From Verrucomicrobiota bacterium (GTDB lineage: Bacteria > Verrucomicrobiota > Verrucomicrobiia > Opitutales > Seribacteraceae): a DNA stretch of 15,006 bases. Of this stretch, positions 1 through 6,781 are shown piece by piece (the first letter of the stretch is position 1; each line of letters begins with the position of its first letter). Made by a program: the position numbers and the translations under genes. Where the stretch lies: assembly GCA_014382645.1 (NCBI GenBank), contig JACNJI010000201.1:1-15006 (forward strand), read 5' to 3'. The notes beneath the pieces were generated by a model. It made no database searches, was not told the DNA's origin, and saw only the letters and a program-made list of their open reading frames with translations.

Positions 1-1
1 T

Positions 2-382
2 TTCGAGAACAGTCATAACGACAAGCTTGTCACAACGCTCGGTGTACGGGGGCTACGCCTATGCCTGGGCGAAAAGCAGCGTTTAACGCTCGCTCGCGTA
101 CTCCTGAAGAATCCGCCAGTAGTCATTCTTGACGAAGCGACATCCAGTGTGGACGTTGTAAATGAAAGAGAGATCCAGGAAGGACTCTCCAATCTAGTTA
201 AGGGAAGGACCACATTGGTCATCGCTCATCGCCTTTCCACCGTTCGCGATGCCGATCAGATTGTTTTTCTCGATCATGGAACAATCATTGAAAAAGGCTC
301 GCATTTCGAGTTGTTGGCAAAAGGGGGTGCTTATGCGAATCTCTGTCGTCATCAAGAGAATATGATTCCCGAAGGATTTTAG
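2..382 (+). CDS. ABC transporter ATP-binding domain, C-terminal end (5' truncated)
   Basis: The reading frame is open from the window edge, so only the last ~126 residues of a longer protein are present. Visible ABC ATPase elements, in order: a signature-helix region (CLGEKQRLTLAR), Walker B with the catalytic glutamate (VVILDEATSS), a D-loop (SSVD) and the H-loop histidine (IAHRLSTV). The ending 'GTIIEKGSHFELLAKGGAYANL' style tail is typical of exporter-type (ABCB/MsbA-like) half transporters with a fused membrane domain, which would lie upstream. The signature is unusual: the canonical LSGGQ reads LCLGE, so the usual serine is cysteine. LSxGEKQR forms are known in this superfamily, so activity is still likely. 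The substrate cannot be inferred. A small gene follows on the opposite strand 24 bases after the stop. Confidence 0.9.
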   Translation, partial: FENSHNDKLVTTLGVRGLRLCLGEKQRLTLARVLLKNPPVVILDEATSSVDVVNEREIQEGLSNLVKGRTTLVIAHRLSTVRDADQIVFLDHGTIIEKGSHFELLAKGGAYANLCRHQENMIPEGF

Positions 383-406
383 AGTATTCGTAAGACTTTG
401 CATGCC

Positions 407-688
407 CTACTTTTCGCTAAATTTATAGAGTAGGATTCTCAATCCCAGCATCGCAAAATAAGGACCGAGTAAAAATAACAATCTGGATATAGATCTTAAT
501 CCACCGTCCGCCAGTGGACCGTACACTCGGTTTTCCGCCCAGTCTCTCAGGTGCATGTCCTGAAAGTATTCAATCGTTAGAGCTCTTCCCCCATAGTAGC
601 ACATCAAGGGCCAGATGGTGAACCCCACACAGATAAATAGAAGACTTAGCCACAGCTCCTTGCTCCAGTCGATTTTCATGCCCAACAT
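407..688 (-). CDS. Small two-helix membrane protein, function unknown
   Basis: About 93 residues with two hydrophobic segments (WLSLLFICVGFTIWPLMCYY near the N-terminus and LLFLLGPYFAMLGLRILLY near the C-terminus). They are separated by a polar stretch rich in aromatic and charged residues (EYFQDMHLRDWAENRVYGPLADGG). This pattern is typical of a real inner-membrane protein and not of a chance frame. The start is uncertain. The frame can begin at TTG 715, ATG 688 or ATG 679; 688 is chosen because an AGGG lies about ten bases upstream, while the strong AGGAGG at 735-740 is too far from any start. I do not recognise the family. It converges on the ABC transporter gene, so it is not in that operon. 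Confidence 0.6.
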   Translation of the reverse strand: MLGMKIDWSKELWLSLLFICVGFTIWPLMCYYGGRALTIEYFQDMHLRDWAENRVYGPLADGGLRSISRLLFLLGPYFAMLGLRILLYKFSEK

Positions 689-737
689 TATTATGCACAC
701 CCTTTTGTTCTTCAAGCTTTCGCGAAAATTATTTCCT

Positions 738-755
738 CCTCAATCAACATTGAGG
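738..755. promoter_or_regulatory. Short perfect hairpin upstream of the small membrane-protein gene
   Basis: CCTCAAT - CAAC - ATTGAGG forms a 7-bp perfect stem with a 4-base loop. Read on the minus strand its 3' arm runs into an AGGAGG-like sequence (735-740), about 50 bases before the ATG at 688. On the plus strand it is followed only by TCTTTA, a poor U-tract, so it is not a convincing terminator. It may be a leader structure of the minus-strand gene or chance. The rest of 716-838 shows no gene and no clear promoter. Confidence 0.3.
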
Positions 756-838
756 TCTTTACAACTGAAGCCTAATCATGAAGTGTCGGGTTTTTCCCCA
801 TATCCAATTAATAAATCCTAACTCGATTTTCAATAAAC

Positions 839-2275
839 ATGAAAACAATCACAGCATTCACATTCTCTGTCTTGGGTCTGGTCGCAGTCTCATCTCGCTT
901 GTTTTCTGAGACTAATCCTGACAAGGCCAAAGTTTTTGGTGATGTGATCCGTCCCGTTTTGGCCGCGAAGTGTTACGATTGCCATGGGCAATCCAAGGAT
1001 AAAGGCAAGTTGCGGCTTCATACCGTGAAAGATCTTCTCAAAGGCGGTAAGGGAGCGGGAGCAAAAATCATCGTCAAAGGCAAGCTCGACGACAGTGAGC
1101 TCTATTATCGCATATCCCTCCCGACGGATGATGACGACGTGATGCCTCCCTTCGACAAGGACGAACCTCACAACCCCGTCACTAAAGATGAACTTAAAGT
1201 CTTCGAGGCTTGGATACTCGCTGGTGCCTCTTTTGACTCCAAGGTTTCCGACCTCAAGGGGGAAGCGAGAAAGGCAGCCGAAACCATCCTCAAGAATCCT
1301 CCTCGCAAGAAAGAATCTGCGACTGCAGTCCTGGAACCCCAACTACCTAAGCTGCCGCCTGCTGATGCCAAGGCCCTTTCCGGCCTGAAAGACTTGGGCC
1401 TTCTCACTATGCCTGTCGCCCAAGATACAAATGCCTTATATGTGAACGCATCTTATGTCGGCGAGCAGTTTGGTGATGAGCAGGCCAAGAAGCTTGGCGG
1501 TGTATCGCCCCAACTCTTTTGGCTCAACCTCGCTCGAACGAAAGTGACCAATGCCGGTCTTGCCGAGGTTGCCAAGTGCACTCAGGTTACTCGACTTCAT
1601 CTTGAGAACACCTCCGTCTCCGATGACGGTTTGGCTCATGTGGCAAAGTTAGCGAATCTTGAATATTTGAACCTCTATGGCACGAAGGTTTCCGACAAAG
1701 GGATTGCTCATCTCAAGAAGCTTAAGAAGCTCAAGAAGGTATTTCTCTGGCAAACCGAAGTCACCAAAGCCGGGGCTGCTGATCTTCGAAGTGCCTTTGT
1801 CGATGCCAAAGAACTGGCGAAACTGGAAGCTGACAGAAAGCGGCTCAAAGTTGAAGTCGATCAATTCCGTACAAGCAAGGAAAAGGAAGTGGCCAAGCAT
1901 GAGGAGGCACTGAATAAGACAGCTTCTTCAGCGGTTTCAGGGGAACCGGTAAATGCAAAGTGTCCTGTAATCGGCAAGGATGTGGACAAGGCGAAAAAGT
2001 CGGTTCTAGAGGGCCAAACGGTAGGATTCTGCTGCGACAATTGCAAAGGGAAATTCGATAAGGACCCCAGTGCTTTCCGTGCCAAGCTAAAGGACTTCAA
2101 GCCCTCAGACGCTTATACAAAGGCAAAGGAAACACTGGATGGCGTTAAGGACGACCTAGATGTTGGCGTTGAAGAAAAGCAAGACACCCTGCGGACGGTA
2201 CTTGTCAAGCTCCGCAACGCGGGCCCTGTCATTAACCTTGGGTGGGAAGCTGAACCAACATCGGCCGAGAAGTAG
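839..2275 (+). CDS. Secreted planctomycete-type cytochrome c / LRR / YHS-like fusion protein
   Basis: 478 residues. An N-terminal signal peptide (~1-23) precedes a planctomycete-type cytochrome c domain: heme motif CYDCH at 45-49 and the likely axial methionine M102 in VMPP. Four leucine-rich repeats of about 24 residues follow (~223-318), with NL.(T/N)T.V(T/S) D/N-x-G-L cores, then a charged coiled coil (~318-365). The last domain (~372-420) has C375 and C398/C399/C402 (FCCDNC) followed by F.KDP..F, the pattern of YHS/TRASH-like metal-binding domains. It is probably periplasmic or outer-surface, heme-bound, and may handle copper or another soft metal; the function is inference. Cytochrome c domains of this type are common in Verrucomicrobiota and Planctomycetota. 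The ATG at 839 has no visible Shine-Dalgarno sequence but gives a proper signal peptide. The natural 3' end seems lost: see the remnant at 2276-2445. Confidence 0.85.
   Translation: MKTITAFTFSVLGLVAVSSRLFSETNPDKAKVFGDVIRPVLAAKCYDCHGQSKDKGKLRLHTVKDLLKGGKGAGAKIIVKGKLDDSELYYRISLPTDDDDVMPPFDKDEPHNPVTKDELKVFEAWILAGASFDSKVSDLKGEARKAAETILKNPPRKKESATAVLEPQLPKLPPADAKALSGLKDLGLLTMPVAQDTNALYVNASYVGEQFGDEQAKKLGGVSPQLFWLNLARTKVTNAGLAEVAKCTQVTRLHLENTSVSDDGLAHVAKLANLEYLNLYGTKVSDKGIAHLKKLKKLKKVFLWQTEVTKAGAADLRSAFVDAKELAKLEADRKRLKVEVDQFRTSKEKEVAKHEEALNKTASSAVSGEPVNAKCPVIGKDVDKAKKSVLEGQTVGFCCDNCKGKFDKDPSAFRAKLKDFKPSDAYTKAKETLDGVKDDLDVGVEEKQDTLRTVLVKLRNAGPVINLGWEAEPTSAEK
1712..1738 (+). repeat. 9-base tandem repeat encoding (LKK)3 in an LRR
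   Basis: Three near-identical 9-base units (CTCAAGAAG, CTTAAGAAG, CTCAAGAAG) encode LKKLKKLKK across the boundary of the third and fourth leucine-rich repeats. The repeat keeps frame and the LRR period around it is intact, so it is probably tolerated low complexity and not an error. Confidence 0.6.
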
Positions 2276-2445
2276 GGCAAGAAAGACGACAAGCAAGTTA
2301 AAGCCTGCAATCCCGTAAACAACAAATGCCCTGGTATTTGTTTTTAAGGGCCAGTTAGTCGCCTTCTGTTGCGGAAAACGGCAAAACCAAGTTAGAGAAA
2401 GAGCCTCAAAAGTTTCTCGCTAAGTTCGACGGCTTACAGAAGTAA
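2276..2445 (+). pseudogene. Decayed second YHS-like metal-binding domain, former C-terminus of the cytochrome/LRR protein
   Basis: Directly after the TAG at 2273 the same frame goes on as GKKDDKQVKACNPVNNKCPG. After a shift to the next frame (2349-2378) it reads GQLVAFCCGK, and after another shift (2380-2442) GKTKLEKEPQKFLAKFDGL, ending QK and TAA at 2443. Joined, these pieces match the intact YHS-like domain of the upstream protein (NAKCP...GQTVGFCC...KFDKDPSAF.AKL). The distance from the first cysteine codon (2327) to FCC (2364) is about 37 bases, against about 69 in the intact copy, so roughly 30 bases are missing as well. A nonsense codon, a deletion and a one-base insertion (CGGC where TGC is expected) point to true decay, not one sequencing error. 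Confidence 0.75.
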
Positions 2446-2498
2446 GCTAGACGAGAATTACGGTTTTCGCGACTTTGCCGACCGGGCTTAGTGGTCAA

Positions 2499-2526
2499 TC
2501 GACACTTATGTTAAAGGTTTTATTCT
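2499..2526 (+). promoter_or_regulatory. Possible sigma-70-like promoter for the biotin operon
   Basis: TCGACA (2499-2504) and TATTCT (2521-2526) are 16 bases apart and resemble -35 and -10 boxes (5/6 and 4/6 matches). The proposed BirA operator at 2508-2539 covers the -10 box, the layout expected for repression by biotinyl-BirA. The matches are modest and promoters in this phylum are poorly defined, so this is a tentative call. Confidence 0.3.
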
Positions 2527-2539
2527 TCTAGCTTAACAT
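2508..2539. promoter_or_regulatory. Candidate BirA (biotin repressor) operator upstream of bioA
   Basis: ATGTTAAAG - 14 bases - GCTTAACAT is an inverted repeat with 7-bp perfect outer arms (ATGTTAA / TTAACAT). The known BirA box is two 9-base half-sites of the form (A/T)TGTwAACC and GGTTwACA(A/T), separated by about 14-16 bases. The arm sequence and the spacing both fit; only the two innermost bases of each half differ from consensus. It lies 31 bases before the first gene of a biotin operon. The birA gene is not in this window. Confidence 0.5.
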
Positions 2540-2569
2540 TTCATCAACATTTAGTTAAGTTAAGGGAAA

Positions 2570-3955
2570 ATGATTCCTCCCTTAACAGAACTTCAGATAC
2601 CCTTGGGAGATTCTGCCGAGAGTGCCGAAAGGGATGCATTGGATCGCGAGCATGTATGGCACCCCTTTGCCCAGGCCATGGAGCGGGAAGTCTTGCCGCC
2701 CTTGAGCATCGCGCGAGGTAAGGGCTGTTGGCTGTTTGATCGGGAAGGCAATCGCTATCTTGATGGTAATGCATCTACTTGGACCAATGTCCATGGACAT
2801 GGGGAGCCCGCCTTGAACGAAGCCATTGTCGAGCAACTTGATCGTGTTGCCCATTCCACCTACCTTGGGCTTGCCCATGACCCTGCTACTCTATTGAGCA
2901 AACGGCTTGTGGAGTCTTCACCCTCAGGCTTGAAAAAAGTCTTCTATTCGGACAATGGCTCGACTTCGGTCGAGGTGGCGTTAAAGCAATCGCTTCGGCA
3001 TTGGCAATTGATGGGTCAATCCGAGCGGTCTGTCATTCTTGTTATGGAAGGGGGTTATCACGGGGATACCTTCGGAACAATGGCCCTAGGAGCGGACGGA
3101 CCTTTCACCGAACCGTGGCGGCGCTGGTCTTTTCCCGTCCGTCGATTCAAGGCCCCCGTCTGCTTAGAGTGTGGCGGGGAAGTGCTGCATGCGACCGATA
3201 CCGAGAGCCTCGATTCTCTGACTCGGATTCTTCAAGAGGAAAAAGGCCGGGTGGCCGCTCTTGTTCTAGAGCCCTCGGTACAAGGGGCGGCCGGCATGAT
3301 GCAGCAACCACCGGGTTTTGCTGGGAAGGTTGAAGCCCTCTGCCGTGAAGCTGGTGCACACTTGATCCTAGACGAGGTCTTTGTCGCATTTGGGCGCCTT
3401 GGATCAACTTATGTTTGTGCATCGGAAGGGGTTCAACCCGATTTTCTCTGTCTCGCAAAAGGTCTCACGGGAGGTTACCTTCCTTTGGCCGCCACTTTGA
3501 CTACCAACGAAGTGTTTGACTCCTTTACCGGTCCTTTTCATGAGCACAAGACCTTCTATCATGGCCACACCTATACGGCGAACCCATTGGGTGCAGCTGT
3601 TGCACTGCGCAGTTGCGAGCTTTTGGAAGATCGAATCAGCTCCGGAGCGGTTGCGAGAACCGTAGAAGTTTTTGGTCGAGTCGTAAGTGAAACTTTCTCG
3701 GACCATCCTCGCATTCGTCGAATTCGGCAACGGGGTTTGACGGCGTGCTTGGATCTTTGTCTCGAATCCGGAGCATCCTTTTCTCTTGAAAGTCGCTTTG
3801 CGAGGGATGTGTGTTTCGAAGCTCGTGAACGAGGTCTTTTGCTCCGCCCGCTTGGAAATTCTTTGCCCCTCGTTCCTCCGGTCGTCATTTCCGACGAAGA
3901 GATTTCTTTTCTTTGCTCTACTGCCCTAGAAGCAATCGAGGCGACTTCATACTGA
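2570..3955 (+). CDS. bioA: Adenosylmethionine-8-amino-7-oxononanoate aminotransferase (DAPA synthase)
   Basis: 461 residues. This PLP class-III aminotransferase transfers the amino group of S-adenosylmethionine to KAPA, giving 7,8-diaminopelargonate in the cytoplasm. Markers: the substrate-binding HVWHPF (28-33), SDNGST in the cofactor phosphate region, GGYHGDT with Y163, the PLP-binding aspartate D268 in ILDEV, and the Schiff-base lysine K297 in LAKGLTGG. FYHGHTYTANPL is typical of BioA and separates it from other class-III aminotransferases. Length is slightly above the usual ~430-450 because of ~25 extra N-terminal residues. ATG 2570 is the first start, with AGGG only three bases upstream. 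It is the first gene of the operon; the gap to bioB is 44 bases with no hairpin seen. Confidence 0.96.
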   Translation: MIPPLTELQIPLGDSAESAERDALDREHVWHPFAQAMEREVLPPLSIARGKGCWLFDREGNRYLDGNASTWTNVHGHGEPALNEAIVEQLDRVAHSTYLGLAHDPATLLSKRLVESSPSGLKKVFYSDNGSTSVEVALKQSLRHWQLMGQSERSVILVMEGGYHGDTFGTMALGADGPFTEPWRRWSFPVRRFKAPVCLECGGEVLHATDTESLDSLTRILQEEKGRVAALVLEPSVQGAAGMMQQPPGFAGKVEALCREAGAHLILDEVFVAFGRLGSTYVCASEGVQPDFLCLAKGLTGGYLPLAATLTTNEVFDSFTGPFHEHKTFYHGHTYTANPLGAAVALRSCELLEDRISSGAVARTVEVFGRVVSETFSDHPRIRRIRQRGLTACLDLCLESGASFSLESRFARDVCFEARERGLLLRPLGNSLPLVPPVVISDEEISFLCSTALEAIEATSY

Positions 3956-3999
3956 AGCTAATTTACCTTAAAACCTGCACCCTTCACCAAGAAAATCCT

Positions 4000-4998
4000 A
4001 TGACTCGCTATACCATTGAAGAAATTCGTTCCATTTACGATCTCCCGATTACTACGCTTATTTATCGAGCGCAGGAAGCTCACCATCGGCATCAAGACCC
4101 TTCGGGCGTACAGTCCTGTGCCCTCAAGTCCATCAAGACCGGAGCTTGCCCCGAGGATTGCAAATATTGTCCTCAGTCCGCCCATTACAATACGTTCGTT
4201 GAATCCGAGACACTTCTAGATACGGCCTCTATACTTAGTGACGCTCGAGCGGCTCATGAAGCCGGCGCCACTCGTTTCTGTATGGGAGCGGCTTGGCGCA
4301 AGGTTCCGGATGGGCCGCAGTACGAATCCGTGTTGCAGACGGTTACAGCCGTTAGAGATATTGGAATGGAGGTATGCTGTACTCTTGGAATGATGGAAGA
4401 GGAGCAAGCTGTTCGTCTCAAGGAGGCGGGCTGTTCCGTCTACAACCACAACCTCGATACATCTAGGGAGTTTTATCAAGAGATTATCACCACTCGGTCT
4501 TACGATAATCGTCTCGAGACCTTAGCCAATGTTAGAAAGGCGGGCATGGAAGTGTGTTGCGGAGGCATCCTTGGTATGGGAGAGAGTAAGGAAGACCGCC
4601 TTGGGCTTTTAGCTGAATTGGCGAATCTTGACCCTCAGCCCGAGTCCGTGCCAATTAATTCTTTGGTTCCCGTGGAGGGTACTCCCCTGGGAGACCAAGA
4701 GCAGGTCGACGGGATCGCCTTTGTTCGTGTGATTGCCACGGCAAGAATCCTTATGCCCCGAGCAATGGTGCGTCTCTCGGCAGGACGAACCGAAATGAGC
4801 GAAGAATTACAAACCCTTTCATTCCTCGCAGGTGCCAACAGCATTTTCTTAGGCGACAAACTTCTAACCACTCCCAATCCCGGCCAAGACGAGGATTCTC
4901 TTCTACTTGAAAAACTCGGTCTTCGGAACATTCATCCAGACGAAGCTCGAGCCGCTCAGGGTCGAGAGGCAACTACCCCGGCAACTTTGGTGGGCTGA
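4000..4998 (+). CDS. bioB: Biotin synthase (radical SAM)
   Basis: 332 residues. BioB inserts sulfur into dethiobiotin, the last step of biotin synthesis. The radical-SAM cluster motif CPEDCKYC gives C50, C54 and C57 for the 4Fe-4S cluster. The auxiliary 2Fe-2S ligands are also visible: C94 (TRFCMGAAWR), C126 (EVCCTLG), C186 (VCCGGILG) and the arginine of the RLSAGR stretch near 258-263. YNHNLDTS and LLTTPNP are family hallmarks. The frame stays open upstream to 3913, inside bioA, but homologous protein starts immediately at MTRYTIEEI, so ATG 4000 is the likely start. All catalytic residues are present and the length is normal. bioD follows after 8 bases. Confidence 0.97.
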   Translation: MTRYTIEEIRSIYDLPITTLIYRAQEAHHRHQDPSGVQSCALKSIKTGACPEDCKYCPQSAHYNTFVESETLLDTASILSDARAAHEAGATRFCMGAAWRKVPDGPQYESVLQTVTAVRDIGMEVCCTLGMMEEEQAVRLKEAGCSVYNHNLDTSREFYQEIITTRSYDNRLETLANVRKAGMEVCCGGILGMGESKEDRLGLLAELANLDPQPESVPINSLVPVEGTPLGDQEQVDGIAFVRVIATARILMPRAMVRLSAGRTEMSEELQTLSFLAGANSIFLGDKLLTTPNPGQDEDSLLLEKLGLRNIHPDEARAAQGREATTPATLVG

Positions 4999-5006
4999 CA
5001 AATACT

Positions 5007-5645
5007 GTGTCTCTCGCCATTCTCGTTTCAGGAAACGACACTGGTGTCGGCAAGACTGTAGCTTCCGGCTTTCTTGCCCACCGCCTTTCGTCCGTAGGCT
5101 CTACATGTTATGTCAAACCAATTGAAACTGGTTCGGCTGAACCTCTTGACGCCACTTACGTCAATGCCCGGAGTGAAAGTCTTGAGGTTCACACTCTACT
5201 TAACTTTCGCCAACCCTTGGCGCCAGTCGAAGCGGCCAAGATGGATGGCAAGGAATTGGATTTTTCGGAACTTGTTTCAAGCACTCGATCTTGTTCCGAA
5301 CAAAGTGAAAATCTAGTGATTGAGGGTGCGGGAGGACTTGCCACTCCCATCGACGAGAAAGGGCTCGATTGGCTTGATTTCGCCAAGAAACTACCCGTTG
5401 ATTATTTAATCCTCGTGGTCGAAAATCGTTTAGGTGTACTAAACCAAACTCGCCTTTTGGCTTCCCACCTCGGGGACTGCGCCATCCCTTGCGGGCTATG
5501 GTTGAACGAAGCTCGTTCGCTGGATGCGATAACTCGTTTCGCGAACGAACAAGGACTCTCTCGCGAAATCTTACCCATTTGGGCGACGCAAAGGCACGGA
5601 GATCTTGATTCCGTCGAGGCCAGCTTTCCGTGGGAGCAAGCATGA
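5007..5645 (+). CDS. bioD: ATP-dependent dethiobiotin synthetase
   Basis: 212 residues, a little shorter than the ~225 of E. coli. It closes the ureido ring of dethiobiotin from diaminopelargonate, CO2 and ATP. The P-loop GNDTGVGKT is at 9-17, the conserved lysine K37 lies in KPIETG, and EGAGG is at 106-110. The protein starts at GTG 5007, eight bases after the bioB stop; no ATG is available before the P-loop. No strong Shine-Dalgarno sequence precedes it, so translation may depend on ribosomes finishing bioB. Its stop overlaps the bioF start as ATGA. Confidence 0.95.
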   Translation: MSLAILVSGNDTGVGKTVASGFLAHRLSSVGSTCYVKPIETGSAEPLDATYVNARSESLEVHTLLNFRQPLAPVEAAKMDGKELDFSELVSSTRSCSEQSENLVIEGAGGLATPIDEKGLDWLDFAKKLPVDYLILVVENRLGVLNQTRLLASHLGDCAIPCGLWLNEARSLDAITRFANEQGLSREILPIWATQRHGDLDSVEASFPWEQA

Positions 5646-6781
5646 AGGACTTTCTCCATCGGCGCAGCGAGGAGGCGCTTAGGGAACGAGAGGAGGCCGG
5701 GCTCACTCGGATTACTCGTGCTTGGGGAAACGATGGAGACATCCTTAATCTTGCGGCCAATGACTATCTTGGCCTTGCCACTCACCCGGAGGTAAAGGCT
5801 GCAGCTCGAGAAGCGATTGGTCGCTTCGGTTGTTCGGCCTCGGCCGCTCCTTTGGTAACTGGATTTCGCCCACCGCACGAAGAATTGGTAAATCGGATTG
5901 CCGCATGGTATTCCGTATCGGCCGATGAAGTGATGCTATGGAATTCCGGTTATGCCGCGAATCGCGCTTTGCTGGGCCTGCTTCCTCAAAAGGGAGACCA
6001 TGTATTTGCAGACCGTCTTGTTCACCAGAGCATGCTTGCCGGGATTCTTTCGTCTGGGGCTCGCTTCAGTCGCTACCGACACCTTGATCTTGTAGGGCTC
6101 GAAGTCCTATTGCGTAAAAATACTACCGGCCGACCAATGTTCGTAGCGACCGAGACCGTTTTCGGAATGGATGGCGATTGTCCCGACTTGGTTTTTTTGG
6201 CCAATCTCCGAGAAAAACATGGCTTTGTCTTGATTCTCGACGAGGCCCATGCTCTCGGTTGGTATGGTCCCAAAGGTGCAGGTCTGGCAGAGCACGCAGG
6301 CGTTCTTGAGCATGTCGATGTTCTCGTAGGCACACTCGGAAAGGCACTTGGGTCTCAGGGTGCTTTTACAATATTTCGCAATACTTCCGTAAAACGGCTT
6401 GTTGAGAATTTCGCGGCTGAATACATCTATTCGACATTTCTTGCTCCCGCAAACGCCGCCGCCGCTTCCAAGGCCGTTGAGATAGCAGAACGCCTTGAGT
6501 GTGATCGGCCTGTTTGGCGGGCATCGGCATCTGCTTTTAGGCAAGAGTTAGAGACCCAAGGTCTCCAGACCATTATGGGAGATTCTCCGGTAATTCCCAT
6601 TCTTGTCGGCGCAGCCGATCTCGCTATGCGAGCGGCCGAGAATCTAGAACGCGATCATCTGAAGGTGGTCGCCATTCGCCCTCCAACCGTGCCTGTTGGC
6701 GCTGCGCGACTGCGCATGTCATACCAAGCGGGACTTCCCATCGATGGACTTGCGGAACGATTGGCCCGAGCAATAAATTGA
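5642..6781 (+). CDS. bioF: 8-amino-7-oxononanoate synthase (KAPA synthase)
   Basis: 379 residues. This PLP alpha-oxoamine synthase condenses pimeloyl-ACP (or -CoA) with L-alanine to give KAPA. D200 and H203 in LDEAHALGWYG match the residues that hold the PLP ring, and K234 in GTLGKALGSQGA is the Schiff-base lysine. LNLAANDYLGLATHP near the N-terminus is typical for the family. ATG 5642 is chosen: it overlaps the bioD stop as ATGA and has GGGAG six bases upstream. A GTG at 5630 would add only four residues. The stop overlaps the next gene's TTG start as TTGA. Confidence 0.95.
   Translation: MKDFLHRRSEEALREREEAGLTRITRAWGNDGDILNLAANDYLGLATHPEVKAAAREAIGRFGCSASAAPLVTGFRPPHEELVNRIAAWYSVSADEVMLWNSGYAANRALLGLLPQKGDHVFADRLVHQSMLAGILSSGARFSRYRHLDLVGLEVLLRKNTTGRPMFVATETVFGMDGDCPDLVFLANLREKHGFVLILDEAHALGWYGPKGAGLAEHAGVLEHVDVLVGTLGKALGSQGAFTIFRNTSVKRLVENFAAEYIYSTFLAPANAAAASKAVEIAERLECDRPVWRASASAFRQELETQGLQTIMGDSPVIPILVGAADLAMRAAENLERDHLKVVAIRPPTVPVGAARLRMSYQAGLPIDGLAERLARAIN

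Noticed and set aside
615..821. A 68-codon plus-strand frame in and after the small membrane-protein gene
   Set aside because: It overlaps the better-supported minus-strand protein and has no hydrophobic pattern, domain or ribosome binding site.
2446..2498. A terminator or small gene between the decayed domain and bioA
   Set aside because: Only 4-bp inverted repeats (GACC/GGTC) occur, with no T-run, and no open frame of useful length is present.
3913..3999. Upstream extension of the bioB reading frame into bioA
   Set aside because: It needs a non-ATG start inside bioA and adds residues with no resemblance to biotin synthase; ATG 4000 gives the normal N-terminus.
5200..5878. Two long minus-strand open frames (186 and 158 codons) across bioD and the start of bioF
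   Set aside because: They lie opposite genes with complete catalytic motifs, are rich in Arg, Ser and Pro and show no family features.
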